Source: Fimenecus sp045611635 (GTDB taxonomy: Bacteria > Bacillota > Clostridia > Oscillospirales > Acutalibacteraceae). From it: a DNA stretch of 15,180 bases. Where the stretch lies: assembly GCA_045611635.1 (NCBI GenBank), contig JAZKXL010000005.1:1-15180 (forward strand), in the 5' to 3' direction. Shown piece after piece: positions 5,100 through 12,751 of this stretch. The notes beneath the pieces are model-generated. The model saw only the letters and a program-made list of their open reading frames with translations. It made no database searches and was not told where the DNA came from. A program made the translations under genes and the position numbers. Position 1 is the stretch's first letter, and each line of letters opens with the position of its first letter.

Positions 5100-7556
5100 A
5101 TGAAAGAATTAACTATAGCAAAGGTTGCTGTTGAAAATACAGCATATTCCTTTGATATGTTGTTTGATTACTCTGTTCCCGATTCTTTATGCCCTGATGT
5201 ATGTGCTGGTAAGCGTGTTTTGGTGCCTTTTGGAACATCATCAAAAAAAAGAGTTGGTGTTGTATTTTCAGTAAAAAAAGTTGAAAATATTGAAAAACGC
5301 CTTAAAAAAATTGATACTGTTCTTGATGATGAACCACTACTCACATTGGAAATGTTAAAAACTGCTAATTTTGTTCGTGAAAGATGTTTTTGTACATACT
5401 TTGAAGCGACTAAAATGTTTTTACCACTTGGTTTTTCTATGTCAGTAAGCGTTATGTATGCCATTAACAGTGAATTTTCAAGTGAAATTGTTGATGAAAA
5501 AGAAAAAGTTGTTTTTGACTTTTTAAAAGAAAAAAATACTTTTGTAAAGAGTGAAACTATTTCAAAATCTTGTTCGTTAAGAAAGATAGATGAAATTCTT
5601 GACATTATGGTTTCTAAAGGTATCCTTTTAAGAAATGTTGATGCACAGCGAAAAACAGGTGATGCAACAGTAAAAATGGTTCGCCTTAAGGATACTAATA
5701 ATGATGAGTTAAGTAATTATGGTAAAATAACTGCAAAGCAAAAAGAGGTTATTAAAGTTTTAACTGATGTTGGAGTTGCATCAGTTAAAGAAATTTGCTA
5801 TTTTACCGGATTTACTTCGGCCGTAGTATCAGCTCTTGAGAGTAAAGGCATAGTTGAAACGTTTGATAGTGAAGTTTATCGTTCGCCTTATAGTGATATT
5901 TCTGAGCCAAAATGCAAAGAAATTATTTTGTCAGGTGAACAAAATAAAGCTTTTGAAAGCTTGCTTTCACTTTATAATAATGATAGTGCTCAAGGAGCTT
6001 TGCTCTATGGTGTTACTGGTAGTGGTAAAACACAAGTATATTTAAAATTAATTGATGAAGCGCTTAAAAGTGAAAAAGGAATTATCGTAATGATTCCTGA
6101 AATATCGTTAACTCCTCAACTACTTTCAATTTTTTATGAAAGATATGGAAATAAAGTTGCTGTCTTACATAGTGCTTTATCACTAGGTCAACGGCTTGAT
6201 GAGTGGAAGCGTATAAAACGTGGTGAAGTTAAAATTGCTGTTGGTACCCGTTCAGCTGTATTTGCTCCATTTGAAAAAATTGGCTTGATAATTATTGATG
6301 AAGAACAAGAACACACATATAAATCTGAAATGACACCTCGTTTTCATGCTCGTGATGTTGCCGCATATAGAATTGGTTGCCACAATGGCCTATTGTTGTT
6401 AGCATCTGCAACCCCATCAATAGACACATATACTAAAGCAAAAAATGGTTCTTATTCTTTACTCAAACTTTCCGAACGTTATGGCAATGCCGTTTTACCG
6501 GTTGTTGAAACTATTGATACTACATATCAAAGTGATATGGTGCTTGAAAATGTCAGCAAAAAACTTGCAGATGAAATCAAAGCAACTATCGATGATGGTA
6601 AGCAATGTATTTTGTTGCTTAACCGTAGAGGATACAACACCTATGTATCTTGTACTGAATGTGGAACTGTAGCAACATGTCCTAATTGTAGTATTTCAAT
6701 GACTTATCACATTAAAAATGGTCGTTTAATGTGTCATTATTGTGGCTATTCCGTACCATATACAAAAAAGTGCAATAATTGTAATAATGATGCCTTAAAG
6801 TTTGTCGGCGCAGGTACTCAAAAACTCGAGGAAGAGCTTAAGTTGATTGTACCAAATGCAAAAATATTGCGTATGGTCACTGATACTACCAACTCAAGAT
6901 ATTCATATGAAGAAAACTTTAATAGTTTTGGTAAAGGAGAATATGATATTCTTATTGGTACACAAATGGTTGCAAAAGGATTAAATTTTGAAAATGTTAC
7001 TCTTGTAGGTGTTTTAAGTGTTGACCAAATGCTCTTTAATGATGATTATAAGAGTGGTGAGAGAGCATTTGACCTTATTACACAGGTTGTTGGTAGAAGT
7101 GGTCGTGGTAAATCACCAGGAAAAGCATATATTCAAACTGCATTCTCTGATAGTGAAATAATTTGCCTTGCTAAAGAGCAAGATTATGAATCGTTTTACG
7201 ATATCGAAATTGATATGCGCAAACAAATGGTTTATCCTCCATTTTGTGATATTTGTGTAATAGGTTTTTCAGGCGAAAAAGAGTATGTTGTTAATAATTC
7301 AGCAAATGAAATGCTTAATATCCTTAAATCAATTCATTCTGAGCAGTATTCAAACCTTAAAATTATTGTTTTAGGTCCTGTTGTACCAAGAATTTCACGT
7401 GTTGGCGGCAAGTTTAGAAGTAGAATAATTATCAAATGTAGAAATGATAAGAATTTTAGAGAAATGATTAGTAAATTGTTAAAAGAGTTTACTAAAAACA
7501 AAAATAATGACAATGTAAATATATATGTTGATATAAATCCTGAAAGCTTAATGTAG
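5100..7556 (+). CDS. priA: Primosomal replication restart helicase PriA
   Basis: An 818-residue superfamily-2 DNA helicase that recognises abandoned replication forks, remodels them and starts reloading of the replicative helicase. Residues about 1-105 form the 3'-DNA-binding domain, followed by a winged-helix region, then the helicase core. Walker A is G304-V-T-G-S-G-K310-T311. The Walker B motif reads D400-E-E-Q403 where DEEH is usual. The zinc region has all eight cysteines (518, 521, 527, 530, 545, 548, 558, 561). Motif VI is QVVGRSGR (662-669) rather than QVAGRAGR, with both arginines kept. Length is at the upper end for PriA. The start is fixed by AGAGGGGG at 5086-5093. It lies in the conserved priA-def-fmt order, but without coaBC upstream. 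Confidence 0.97.
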   Translation: MKELTIAKVAVENTAYSFDMLFDYSVPDSLCPDVCAGKRVLVPFGTSSKKRVGVVFSVKKVENIEKRLKKIDTVLDDEPLLTLEMLKTANFVRERCFCTYFEATKMFLPLGFSMSVSVMYAINSEFSSEIVDEKEKVVFDFLKEKNTFVKSETISKSCSLRKIDEILDIMVSKGILLRNVDAQRKTGDATVKMVRLKDTNNDELSNYGKITAKQKEVIKVLTDVGVASVKEICYFTGFTSAVVSALESKGIVETFDSEVYRSPYSDISEPKCKEIILSGEQNKAFESLLSLYNNDSAQGALLYGVTGSGKTQVYLKLIDEALKSEKGIIVMIPEISLTPQLLSIFYERYGNKVAVLHSALSLGQRLDEWKRIKRGEVKIAVGTRSAVFAPFEKIGLIIIDEEQEHTYKSEMTPRFHARDVAAYRIGCHNGLLLLASATPSIDTYTKAKNGSYSLLKLSERYGNAVLPVVETIDTTYQSDMVLENVSKKLADEIKATIDDGKQCILLLNRRGYNTYVSCTECGTVATCPNCSISMTYHIKNGRLMCHYCGYSVPYTKKCNNCNNDALKFVGAGTQKLEEELKLIVPNAKILRMVTDTTNSRYSYEENFNSFGKGEYDILIGTQMVAKGLNFENVTLVGVLSVDQMLFNDDYKSGERAFDLITQVVGRSGRGKSPGKAYIQTAFSDSEIICLAKEQDYESFYDIEIDMRKQMVYPPFCDICVIGFSGEKEYVVNNSANEMLNILKSIHSEQYSNLKIIVLGPVVPRISRVGGKFRSRIIIKCRNDKNFREMISKLLKEFTKNKNNDNVNIYVDINPESLM

Positions 7557-7567
7557 GTGAATTAGAA

Positions 7568-8044
7568 ATGGCTATTAGAAAAATTAGAACAGAAGAAGAT
7601 CCAATTTTAAGAAAAAAGAGCAGAGAGGTTGAGAAGTTTGATGATAGACTTTTTGAACTTCTTGATGATATGGCTGAAACGATGTACGCCGCTGATGGCG
7701 TAGGTCTTGCAGCAGTGCAAGTAGGCGTGTTAAGACGTGTTGTGATAGTTGATATTGGTGAGGGATTAATGGAACTTATTAACCCTGAAATTATTGAAAT
7801 TGATGGAGTTCAATGTGATGTCGAAGGTTGTCTTTCATTGCCAGGTAAACAAGCTTATACAATGCGACCAATGACAGTAAAAGTAAAAGCACAAAACCGT
7901 GATGGAAATTGGTGTATTTATAAAGGTAGTGAACTTAAAGCAAAGGCATTTTGTCACGAGATTGACCATCTAGACGGCATATTATATGTTGATAAAATTG
8001 CTACACAACAAGAAATTGACCAATATGCTGAGAAAAGCGAGTGA
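7568..8044 (+). CDS. def: Peptide deformylase
   Basis: A 158-residue metalloenzyme that removes the formyl group from the N-terminal methionine of nascent proteins at the ribosome. The three family motifs are intact: G44-V-G-L-A-A-V-Q51 (motif 1), E86-G-C-L-S90 (motif 2, metal ligand C88) and H130-E-I-D-H134 (motif 3, metal ligands H130 and H134 with catalytic E131). The size and the EGCLSLP motif fit a type 1 deformylase. AGGTGA at 7555-7560 overlaps the priA stop codon, which suggests translational coupling. It is followed six bases later by fmt, the enzyme that adds the formyl group that Def removes. Confidence 0.97.
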   Translation: MAIRKIRTEEDPILRKKSREVEKFDDRLFELLDDMAETMYAADGVGLAAVQVGVLRRVVIVDIGEGLMELINPEIIEIDGVQCDVEGCLSLPGKQAYTMRPMTVKVKAQNRDGNWCIYKGSELKAKAFCHEIDHLDGILYVDKIATQQEIDQYAEKSE

Positions 8045-8050
8045 TAATTA

Positions 8051-8977
8051 ATGAAAATTATTTTTATGGGAACCCCTGAATTTTCTGTTCCTTGTTTAGA
8101 AACACTTATCAATAGTGATAATGAAGTAGTTGGCGTATTCACTCAACCTGACAAACCAAAGGGTAGAGGATATGAAATGACACCACCACCAGTAAAGATT
8201 TGTGCAATTAAGCATAATATTCCTGTGTTTCAACCTGTATCTATGCGAAATGGTGAGGCACTAGAAATAATTAATTCCTTAGATGCCGATTTAATAATTG
8301 TTGTAGCATTTGGAAAAATTTTACCAAAAGAAATTCTTGAAAGTGTAAAATACGGTTGCATCAACATTCATGCTTCACTTTTACCAAAACTTCGTGGCGC
8401 AGCACCAATTCAGTGGAGTATTATTAATGGTGAAACTGAAACAGGTGTTACATCAATGCAAATGGATGTTGGTCTTGATACTGGTGATATGCTTATTAAA
8501 AAGAGCATTGTAATAACTGAAAATATGAATGCAGGTGAACTTCACGACGCCTTATCCCAAATGGGCGCTGATGTTTTAATTGAGACAATCAATACTATTG
8601 ATAATCTTAATCCGCAAAAACAAGATAATGAACTTTCTAATTATGCCCCAATGCTTTCAAAAGAACTTTGTCCAATTGATTTTTCAAAATCAGCTCTAGA
8701 AGTTCATAATAAAATTCGTGGATTATCTCCATGGCCGGTTGCTACAACAAAAATTAGTGAAAAAAACTATAAAATCCATAAATCCCAAATTTTAAATGAA
8801 AAATTTTGTGGAGTTTGTGGTGAAGTTGTAGATAATAACAATAGAATTGTTGTTATGTGTGGCGATGGTAACTGCATTGAAATTCTTGAAATTCAAGCTG
8901 AAGGTAAAAGAAAAACTGATACAGCAAGTTTCTTGCGTGGACATAAGATTGAATTAGGAACAATAATTGGGGGTTAA
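8051..8977 (+). CDS. fmt: Methionyl-tRNA formyltransferase
   Basis: A 308-residue enzyme that transfers a formyl group from 10-formyl-tetrahydrofolate to initiator Met-tRNA. The N-terminus KIIFMGTPEFSVPCLETL is characteristic. The catalytic triad of the formyltransferase fold is present: N105 and H107 in NIHASLLPKLRGAAPIQW, and D143/D146 in LDTGDM, with D146 the expected catalytic aspartate. The C-terminal part (from about 205) contains IRGLSPWPVA and a beta-barrel tRNA-binding region ending in FLRGHKIELG. Length is normal. It is six bases downstream of def; the two activities bracket translation initiation and are paired in most bacteria. The ribosome site is weak (GAGTGA overlapping the def stop), so initiation may depend on coupling to def. 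Confidence 0.97.
   Translation: MKIIFMGTPEFSVPCLETLINSDNEVVGVFTQPDKPKGRGYEMTPPPVKICAIKHNIPVFQPVSMRNGEALEIINSLDADLIIVVAFGKILPKEILESVKYGCINIHASLLPKLRGAAPIQWSIINGETETGVTSMQMDVGLDTGDMLIKKSIVITENMNAGELHDALSQMGADVLIETINTIDNLNPQKQDNELSNYAPMLSKELCPIDFSKSALEVHNKIRGLSPWPVATTKISEKNYKIHKSQILNEKFCGVCGEVVDNNNRIVVMCGDGNCIEILEIQAEGKRKTDTASFLRGHKIELGTIIGG
8969..8973 (+). promoter_or_regulatory. Shine-Dalgarno favouring the TTG start of the metallopeptidase gene
   Basis: GGGGG within the last codons of fmt lies eight bases before TTG 8982. A second in-frame TTG at 8967 has a weaker AGGA (8956-8959) seven bases before it. The purine run at 8969-8973 makes 8982 the better choice, though both are possible. Confidence 0.5.
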
Positions 8978-8981
8978 TTTT

Positions 8982-9686
8982 TTGAATTATTTTTCATATC
9001 AATATCTTTCTAATTACTACTATTTTATTTCAGTAGTACCAGTTTTAATATTATCAATGATTGCTTCATCGAGAGTTAACTCATCTTTTAAGAAATATTC
9101 TCAAGTGCTATCTTCTCGTAATTTATCAGGAGCACAAGCAGCGTTTGAAGTATTAAGATATTATGGTATAACTAATGTTCAAATTGAAAGGGTTAACGGC
9201 AAGCTTACTGACCATTATGACCCAAGAACAAATGTTATAAGATTATCTGATAGTGTTTACACCTCAACATCAGTAGCAGCTATCGGTGTTGCTTGCCATG
9301 AAGCAGGTCATGCTGCACAATATGCTCAAAGCTATGCACCGATAAAAATTAGAAGTTTAATTTTCCCTGCTGCAAGTCTTGGTTCAAGAGCAGGAATTCC
9401 TCTTGCGATTTTAGGATTTTTCTTAAATTTTGAGATTTTAGCAGCTGCCGGTATAGTGTTCTTTACTTTTGCTGTTTTCTTTCAACTTGTTACTTTACCG
9501 GTTGAATTTAACGCAAGTAGTAGGGCTCTTGATGTAATAAGTGCCACAGATATATTATCTGAGGACGAAAAAAGTGGTGCTAAAAAAGTTCTTACTGCGG
9601 CGGCTATGACATATGTTGCTGCACTTGCAGTAAGTGTTGCAAACTTATTAAGAATACTTTTAATGTTTAATAGAAAAAGAAGATAA
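8982..9686 (+). CDS. Zinc-dependent membrane metallopeptidase, YugP family
   Basis: A 234-residue integral membrane protein with a zinc protease motif, H106-E-A-G-H110, followed by AAQYAQSYAPIKIRS; this sequence and the later LPVEFNASSRAL (E175 a likely third zinc ligand) are typical of the YugP/DUF2268-like neutral zinc metallopeptidase group. Four hydrophobic segments are visible: near the N-terminus (YYYFISVVPVLILSMIASS), about residues 122-150, 152-172 and near the C-terminus. Substrates of this family are not established. The start is probably TTG 8982; TTG 8967 would add five residues and overlap fmt. The gene is inserted between fmt and rsmB, which are adjacent in B. subtilis, and ends two bases before rsmB. 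Family call is confident, function is not. Confidence 0.85.
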   Translation: MNYFSYQYLSNYYYFISVVPVLILSMIASSRVNSSFKKYSQVLSSRNLSGAQAAFEVLRYYGITNVQIERVNGKLTDHYDPRTNVIRLSDSVYTSTSVAAIGVACHEAGHAAQYAQSYAPIKIRSLIFPAASLGSRAGIPLAILGFFLNFEILAAAGIVFFTFAVFFQLVTLPVEFNASSRALDVISATDILSEDEKSGAKKVLTAAAMTYVAALAVSVANLLRILLMFNRKRR

Positions 9687-9688
9687 TT

Positions 9689-10954
9689 ATGGATGATAGA
9701 TTTATAGCATACAAAATTTTAAACAAAATTGAACGTGATAAAGCATATTCAAATATTGCAGTTGACGCTGTTTTAAGGCAAAATGAGGTGTCATCTGCAC
9801 CTTTTGTGTGCGCCCTTGTTTATGGTGTACTTGAACGTAAAATTACACTTGATTACTATTTATCAAAATTACTTACTCAACCAATTAAAAAATTGAATCC
9901 TCAAGTTCTCACAATTTTACGTATGGGTGTATATCAAATAAAATATATGGATAAAATTCCCGTATCCGCCGCAGTAAATGAAAGTGTAAAATTATCAAAA
10001 AAAGTTAAATGTGGATTTGCATCGGGACTTATAAATTCAGTATTACGAAAGATTTCATCAAATGAAATTCCACTTCCTAATACTGACAATAAAATTTTTG
10101 ATTTAAGCATTGCTTATTCGTGTCCCGAAAGTTTAGTTAGTCATTTTGTAAGTGATTATGGTTACATAGATGCAGAAAATATATTAAAAGCTTCTTTAGG
10201 TGCAGTGCCAATATATTTGCGTGTAAACACCTTGAAAATTAATTGTGATGAATTGATTGATTTGCTTGCAAAAGAAGGCGTAATTGTTAAAAAGACTAAG
10301 AATTACAATACTCTTGAGGTTGTTGATGGTGGCGCAGTATTTAAGACCAATGCATACAAAAATGGTTATTTTTACGCCCAAGATTTAGCATCTCAAGAAT
10401 GTATAGAAAACCTTTCACCTATAAGTGATAATATTGTATTTGATATGTGTGCTGCTCCGGGCGGTAAATCTTTTACAATGGCTCAGTTGATGGAAAACAA
10501 GGGTAATATTTATTCATTTGATTTATATGAGCATAAAATCAAACTTATTAATGATGGCGCGAAACGTCTTGGTATTGACATTATTAGTGCTCAAATAGGT
10601 GATGCGTCGATTTTTAATAAAGAATTACCAAAAGCTGATAAAATCCTTTGTGATGTGCCTTGTGCAGGATTAGGTGTTATTCGTAGAAAACCTGAAATCA
10701 AGTACAAGGACTTCAGTTTTATTGACAAATTATGTGAATTGCAATATAATATTTTAAATAACGCGTCGAAATATTTAAAGGACAAAGGTGTGCTTATGTA
10801 CTCAACGTGTTCTTTAAGTAAAAAAGAAAATGAAGACATTTGTCAAAGATTTTTACATGAACATAAAGAATTTAAAAATGGGGGAATGGTCACATTGTTT
10901 CCCACAGTTGATGGTTCTGATGGTTTCTTCTTTGCAAAATTTATTAAGGAATAA
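9689..10954 (+). CDS. rsmB: 16S rRNA (cytosine-967-C5)-methyltransferase
   Basis: A 421-residue RNA methyltransferase that makes 5-methylcytosine in helix 31 of 16S rRNA. Residues about 1-135 form the NusB-like RNA-binding domain (RFIAYKILNKIERDKAYSNIA; ILRMGVYQIKYMDKIPVSAAVNE), and the rest is the Rossmann-type catalytic domain. The S-adenosylmethionine site is C254-A-A-P-G-G-K260. The two conserved cysteines of the m5C family are present: C325 in DVPCAGLGV (product release) and C374 in YSTCSLSKKENE (nucleophile). Length is close to the 430-450 usual for RsmB. The gene starts two bases after the metallopeptidase with only a weak ribosome site (AAGAAG), so coupled translation is likely. RsmF-like enzymes are an alternative but lack the NusB-like domain. 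Confidence 0.95.
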   Translation: MDDRFIAYKILNKIERDKAYSNIAVDAVLRQNEVSSAPFVCALVYGVLERKITLDYYLSKLLTQPIKKLNPQVLTILRMGVYQIKYMDKIPVSAAVNESVKLSKKVKCGFASGLINSVLRKISSNEIPLPNTDNKIFDLSIAYSCPESLVSHFVSDYGYIDAENILKASLGAVPIYLRVNTLKINCDELIDLLAKEGVIVKKTKNYNTLEVVDGGAVFKTNAYKNGYFYAQDLASQECIENLSPISDNIVFDMCAAPGGKSFTMAQLMENKGNIYSFDLYEHKIKLINDGAKRLGIDIISAQIGDASIFNKELPKADKILCDVPCAGLGVIRRKPEIKYKDFSFIDKLCELQYNILNNASKYLKDKGVLMYSTCSLSKKENEDICQRFLHEHKEFKNGGMVTLFPTVDGSDGFFFAKFIKE

Positions 10955-10959
10955 CATAT

Positions 10960-11991
10960 ATGCTAAAAGATATTCGCTCGCTGAGTTATGATGAGTTATC
11001 AAAAGAGATACTTGAATTAGGTTTTCCTAAGTTTCGCGTAGACCAAATCTTTTCTTGGGTGCATGAAAAGTGTATTACGTCTTTTAACGAAATGACAAAC
11101 ATTTCAAAAGATATGAGAGCAAAACTATCAGAGTATTTTACTTTTAACAATTGTCAAATTAACACTAAGCTTGTTTCAAAAATTGATGATACTACAAAAT
11201 ACCTTTTTCAGTTTGATGATGGTGAATATGTTGAAAGCGTAGTTATGAAATATAAATACGGATACTCAATTTGCATTTCAACTCAAGTTGGTTGTAAAAT
11301 GGGTTGCACTTTTTGTGCCTCAGCCATTGGAGGTTTTGTTCGTCAGTTAAGTATTGGTGAAATGCTTACTGAAGTCTATACTGCTCAAAAGGATTTAAAT
11401 ATAAAAATTAACCATATGGTTCTTATGGGTACTGGTGAACCACTTGATAACTATGATAATGTTATAAAAATGTTAGACCTCATTACTCATGAAAAAGGAC
11501 AAAATATGAGTATGCGTCATATTTCGTTATCAACTTGTGGTGTTGTACCTAGAATTTATGAATTAGCTGAAAAGAAACTTGGTCTTACTTTGTCCGTTTC
11601 ACTTCATGCTCCTAATAATGAAATTCGTTCTAAATCAATGCCAATAAATCACAAATACGATATTGATGAGTTGCTTAAAGCGTGTAAATTTTATACCGAT
11701 ACCACAAGTAGACGAATTTCATTTGAGTACGCTATGATTCAAGATTTTAATGATAGTGATGATTGTGCAATAGAATTGGCAAAAAGATTAAAAGGTATAT
11801 TATGCCATGTGAATTTAATTCCTGTTAATAATGTTCGTGAAACTGAATATATAAAGAGTACAGCAACACGACAAAAAAAATTTATAGATATTTTGGCATC
11901 AAGAGGAATAACTGCAACTGTTAGGCGTACGCTTGGTAGTGATATAAATGCTTCTTGTGGTCAACTTAGAGCATCAAAGAGAAATAAGTAG
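10960..11991 (+). CDS. rlmN: Dual-specificity 23S rRNA/tRNA adenine-C2 methyltransferase
   Basis: A 343-residue radical S-adenosylmethionine enzyme that methylates C2 of A2503 in 23S rRNA and, in E. coli, A37 of some tRNAs. The iron-sulfur cluster motif is C112-K-M-G-C116-T-F-C119. The two catalytic cysteines of the family are present: C105 (seven residues before the cluster, like E. coli C118) and C333 in SDINASCGQL (like E. coli C355, the methyl carrier). The GTGEPLDNYDNV and SLHAPNNEIR motifs also match. It has the RlmN pattern; Cfr, which methylates C8 and gives antibiotic resistance, is less likely given the location in a housekeeping operon and the GSDINASCGQL ending. AAGGA at 10946-10950 precedes the ATG by nine bases. 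Its stop codon overlaps the next ribosome site. Confidence 0.95.
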   Translation: MLKDIRSLSYDELSKEILELGFPKFRVDQIFSWVHEKCITSFNEMTNISKDMRAKLSEYFTFNNCQINTKLVSKIDDTTKYLFQFDDGEYVESVVMKYKYGYSICISTQVGCKMGCTFCASAIGGFVRQLSIGEMLTEVYTAQKDLNIKINHMVLMGTGEPLDNYDNVIKMLDLITHEKGQNMSMRHISLSTCGVVPRIYELAEKKLGLTLSVSLHAPNNEIRSKSMPINHKYDIDELLKACKFYTDTTSRRISFEYAMIQDFNDSDDCAIELAKRLKGILCHVNLIPVNNVRETEYIKSTATRQKKFIDILASRGITATVRRTLGSDINASCGQLRASKRNK

Positions 11992-11999
11992 GTGAGTCT

Positions 12000-12728
12000 T
12001 TGAAAATTGTTGCAAAAACTGATATTGGATTAATACGTGATTCTAATCAGGATTCATACGCAGCGGGTGAGTTACCAGGTGCGGTAGCTTGGGCTGTTGT
12101 TTGTGATGGTATGGGTGGTGCTGCAGGTGGTAATCTTGCTAGTTCAACTGCTGTTAAAATTATTTCTGATAGAATTACATCTTTGTATCGTGAAGGAATG
12201 TCTGCAAGTTCTATTCGAAATATGTTTGAATCTGCTATTGCAGCTGCAAACATAAGTGTATATGATATGAGCAAGGCAAACCTTGAACTTGAAGGTATGG
12301 GCACAACCGTTGTTGTAACAATCGTTGTTGATAATACAGTATATGTTGCTCATGCAGGTGACTCTCGAGCTTATACTTTTTCTGAGAAGTCACTTAATCA
12401 GTTAACAAAAGACCATTCTATTGTTCAAGAAATGGTTGATTATGGTAAACTTACCCCTGATGAAGCTCTTAATGACCCAAGAAAAAATATCATTACACGT
12501 GCACTTGGTGTTGATGCTGACCTTAGAATTGATTTCAATATTGTTGATATTAATGATGATGATATTTTACTTTTATGTACTGATGGTTTAACAAATTATG
12601 TTGATAATGATATGATTTGTGAAATTATTGGTGAAGGCGAATTTGATGACTATGCCGAAAAACTTGTTAAGCGTGCCAATGATAATGGCGGTGGCGACAA
12701 TATCACTGTTGTTGCGATTTCATATTGA
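12000..12728 (+). CDS. prpC: PP2C-type Ser/Thr protein phosphatase PrpC/Stp
   Basis: A 242-residue metal-dependent phosphatase that reverses phosphorylation by the PrkC kinase encoded next to it. Metal-binding aspartates are D18 (in RDSNQDSY), D36 (VCDGMGGAAGG), D195 (TDGLTNY) and D233 (GGGDNITVV); GDSRAY lies in the middle. The R-x-x-N-x-D motif reads NQD rather than the common NED, a mild change. Translation begins at TTG 12000: this gives the family N-terminus KIVAKTDIGLIRDSNQDSY, the upstream GTG at 11992 is closed by TGA, and GGTGA at 11991-11995 stands four bases before it. The phosphatase-kinase pair is one of the most constant features of Firmicutes genomes. A 23-base gap separates it from prkC. 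The protein is cytoplasmic, with no membrane segment. Confidence 0.95.
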   Translation: MKIVAKTDIGLIRDSNQDSYAAGELPGAVAWAVVCDGMGGAAGGNLASSTAVKIISDRITSLYREGMSASSIRNMFESAIAAANISVYDMSKANLELEGMGTTVVVTIVVDNTVYVAHAGDSRAYTFSEKSLNQLTKDHSIVQEMVDYGKLTPDEALNDPRKNIITRALGVDADLRIDFNIVDINDDDILLLCTDGLTNYVDNDMICEIIGEGEFDDYAEKLVKRANDNGGGDNITVVAISY

Positions 12729-12736
12729 TTGGTGTG

Positions 12737-12743
12737 AAAGGAG
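12737..12743 (+). promoter_or_regulatory. Shine-Dalgarno deciding the prkC start
   Basis: AAAGGAG lies eight bases before ATG 12752. It supports that start over the in-frame TTG at 12725, which overlaps the prpC stop codon and would put this site inside the coding sequence. Confidence 0.8.
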
Positions 12744-12751
12744 TTTTAATT

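Noticed and set aside
10960..11991. Cfr-type antibiotic resistance methyltransferase.
   Set aside because: Motifs and the SDINASCGQL ending fit RlmN, and the gene is in its normal housekeeping position between rsmB and prpC.
12725..12751. TTG start giving prkC nine extra residues.
   Set aside because: It would overlap the prpC stop and place the strong AAAGGAG site within the gene; kinase homologues begin close to ATG 12752.
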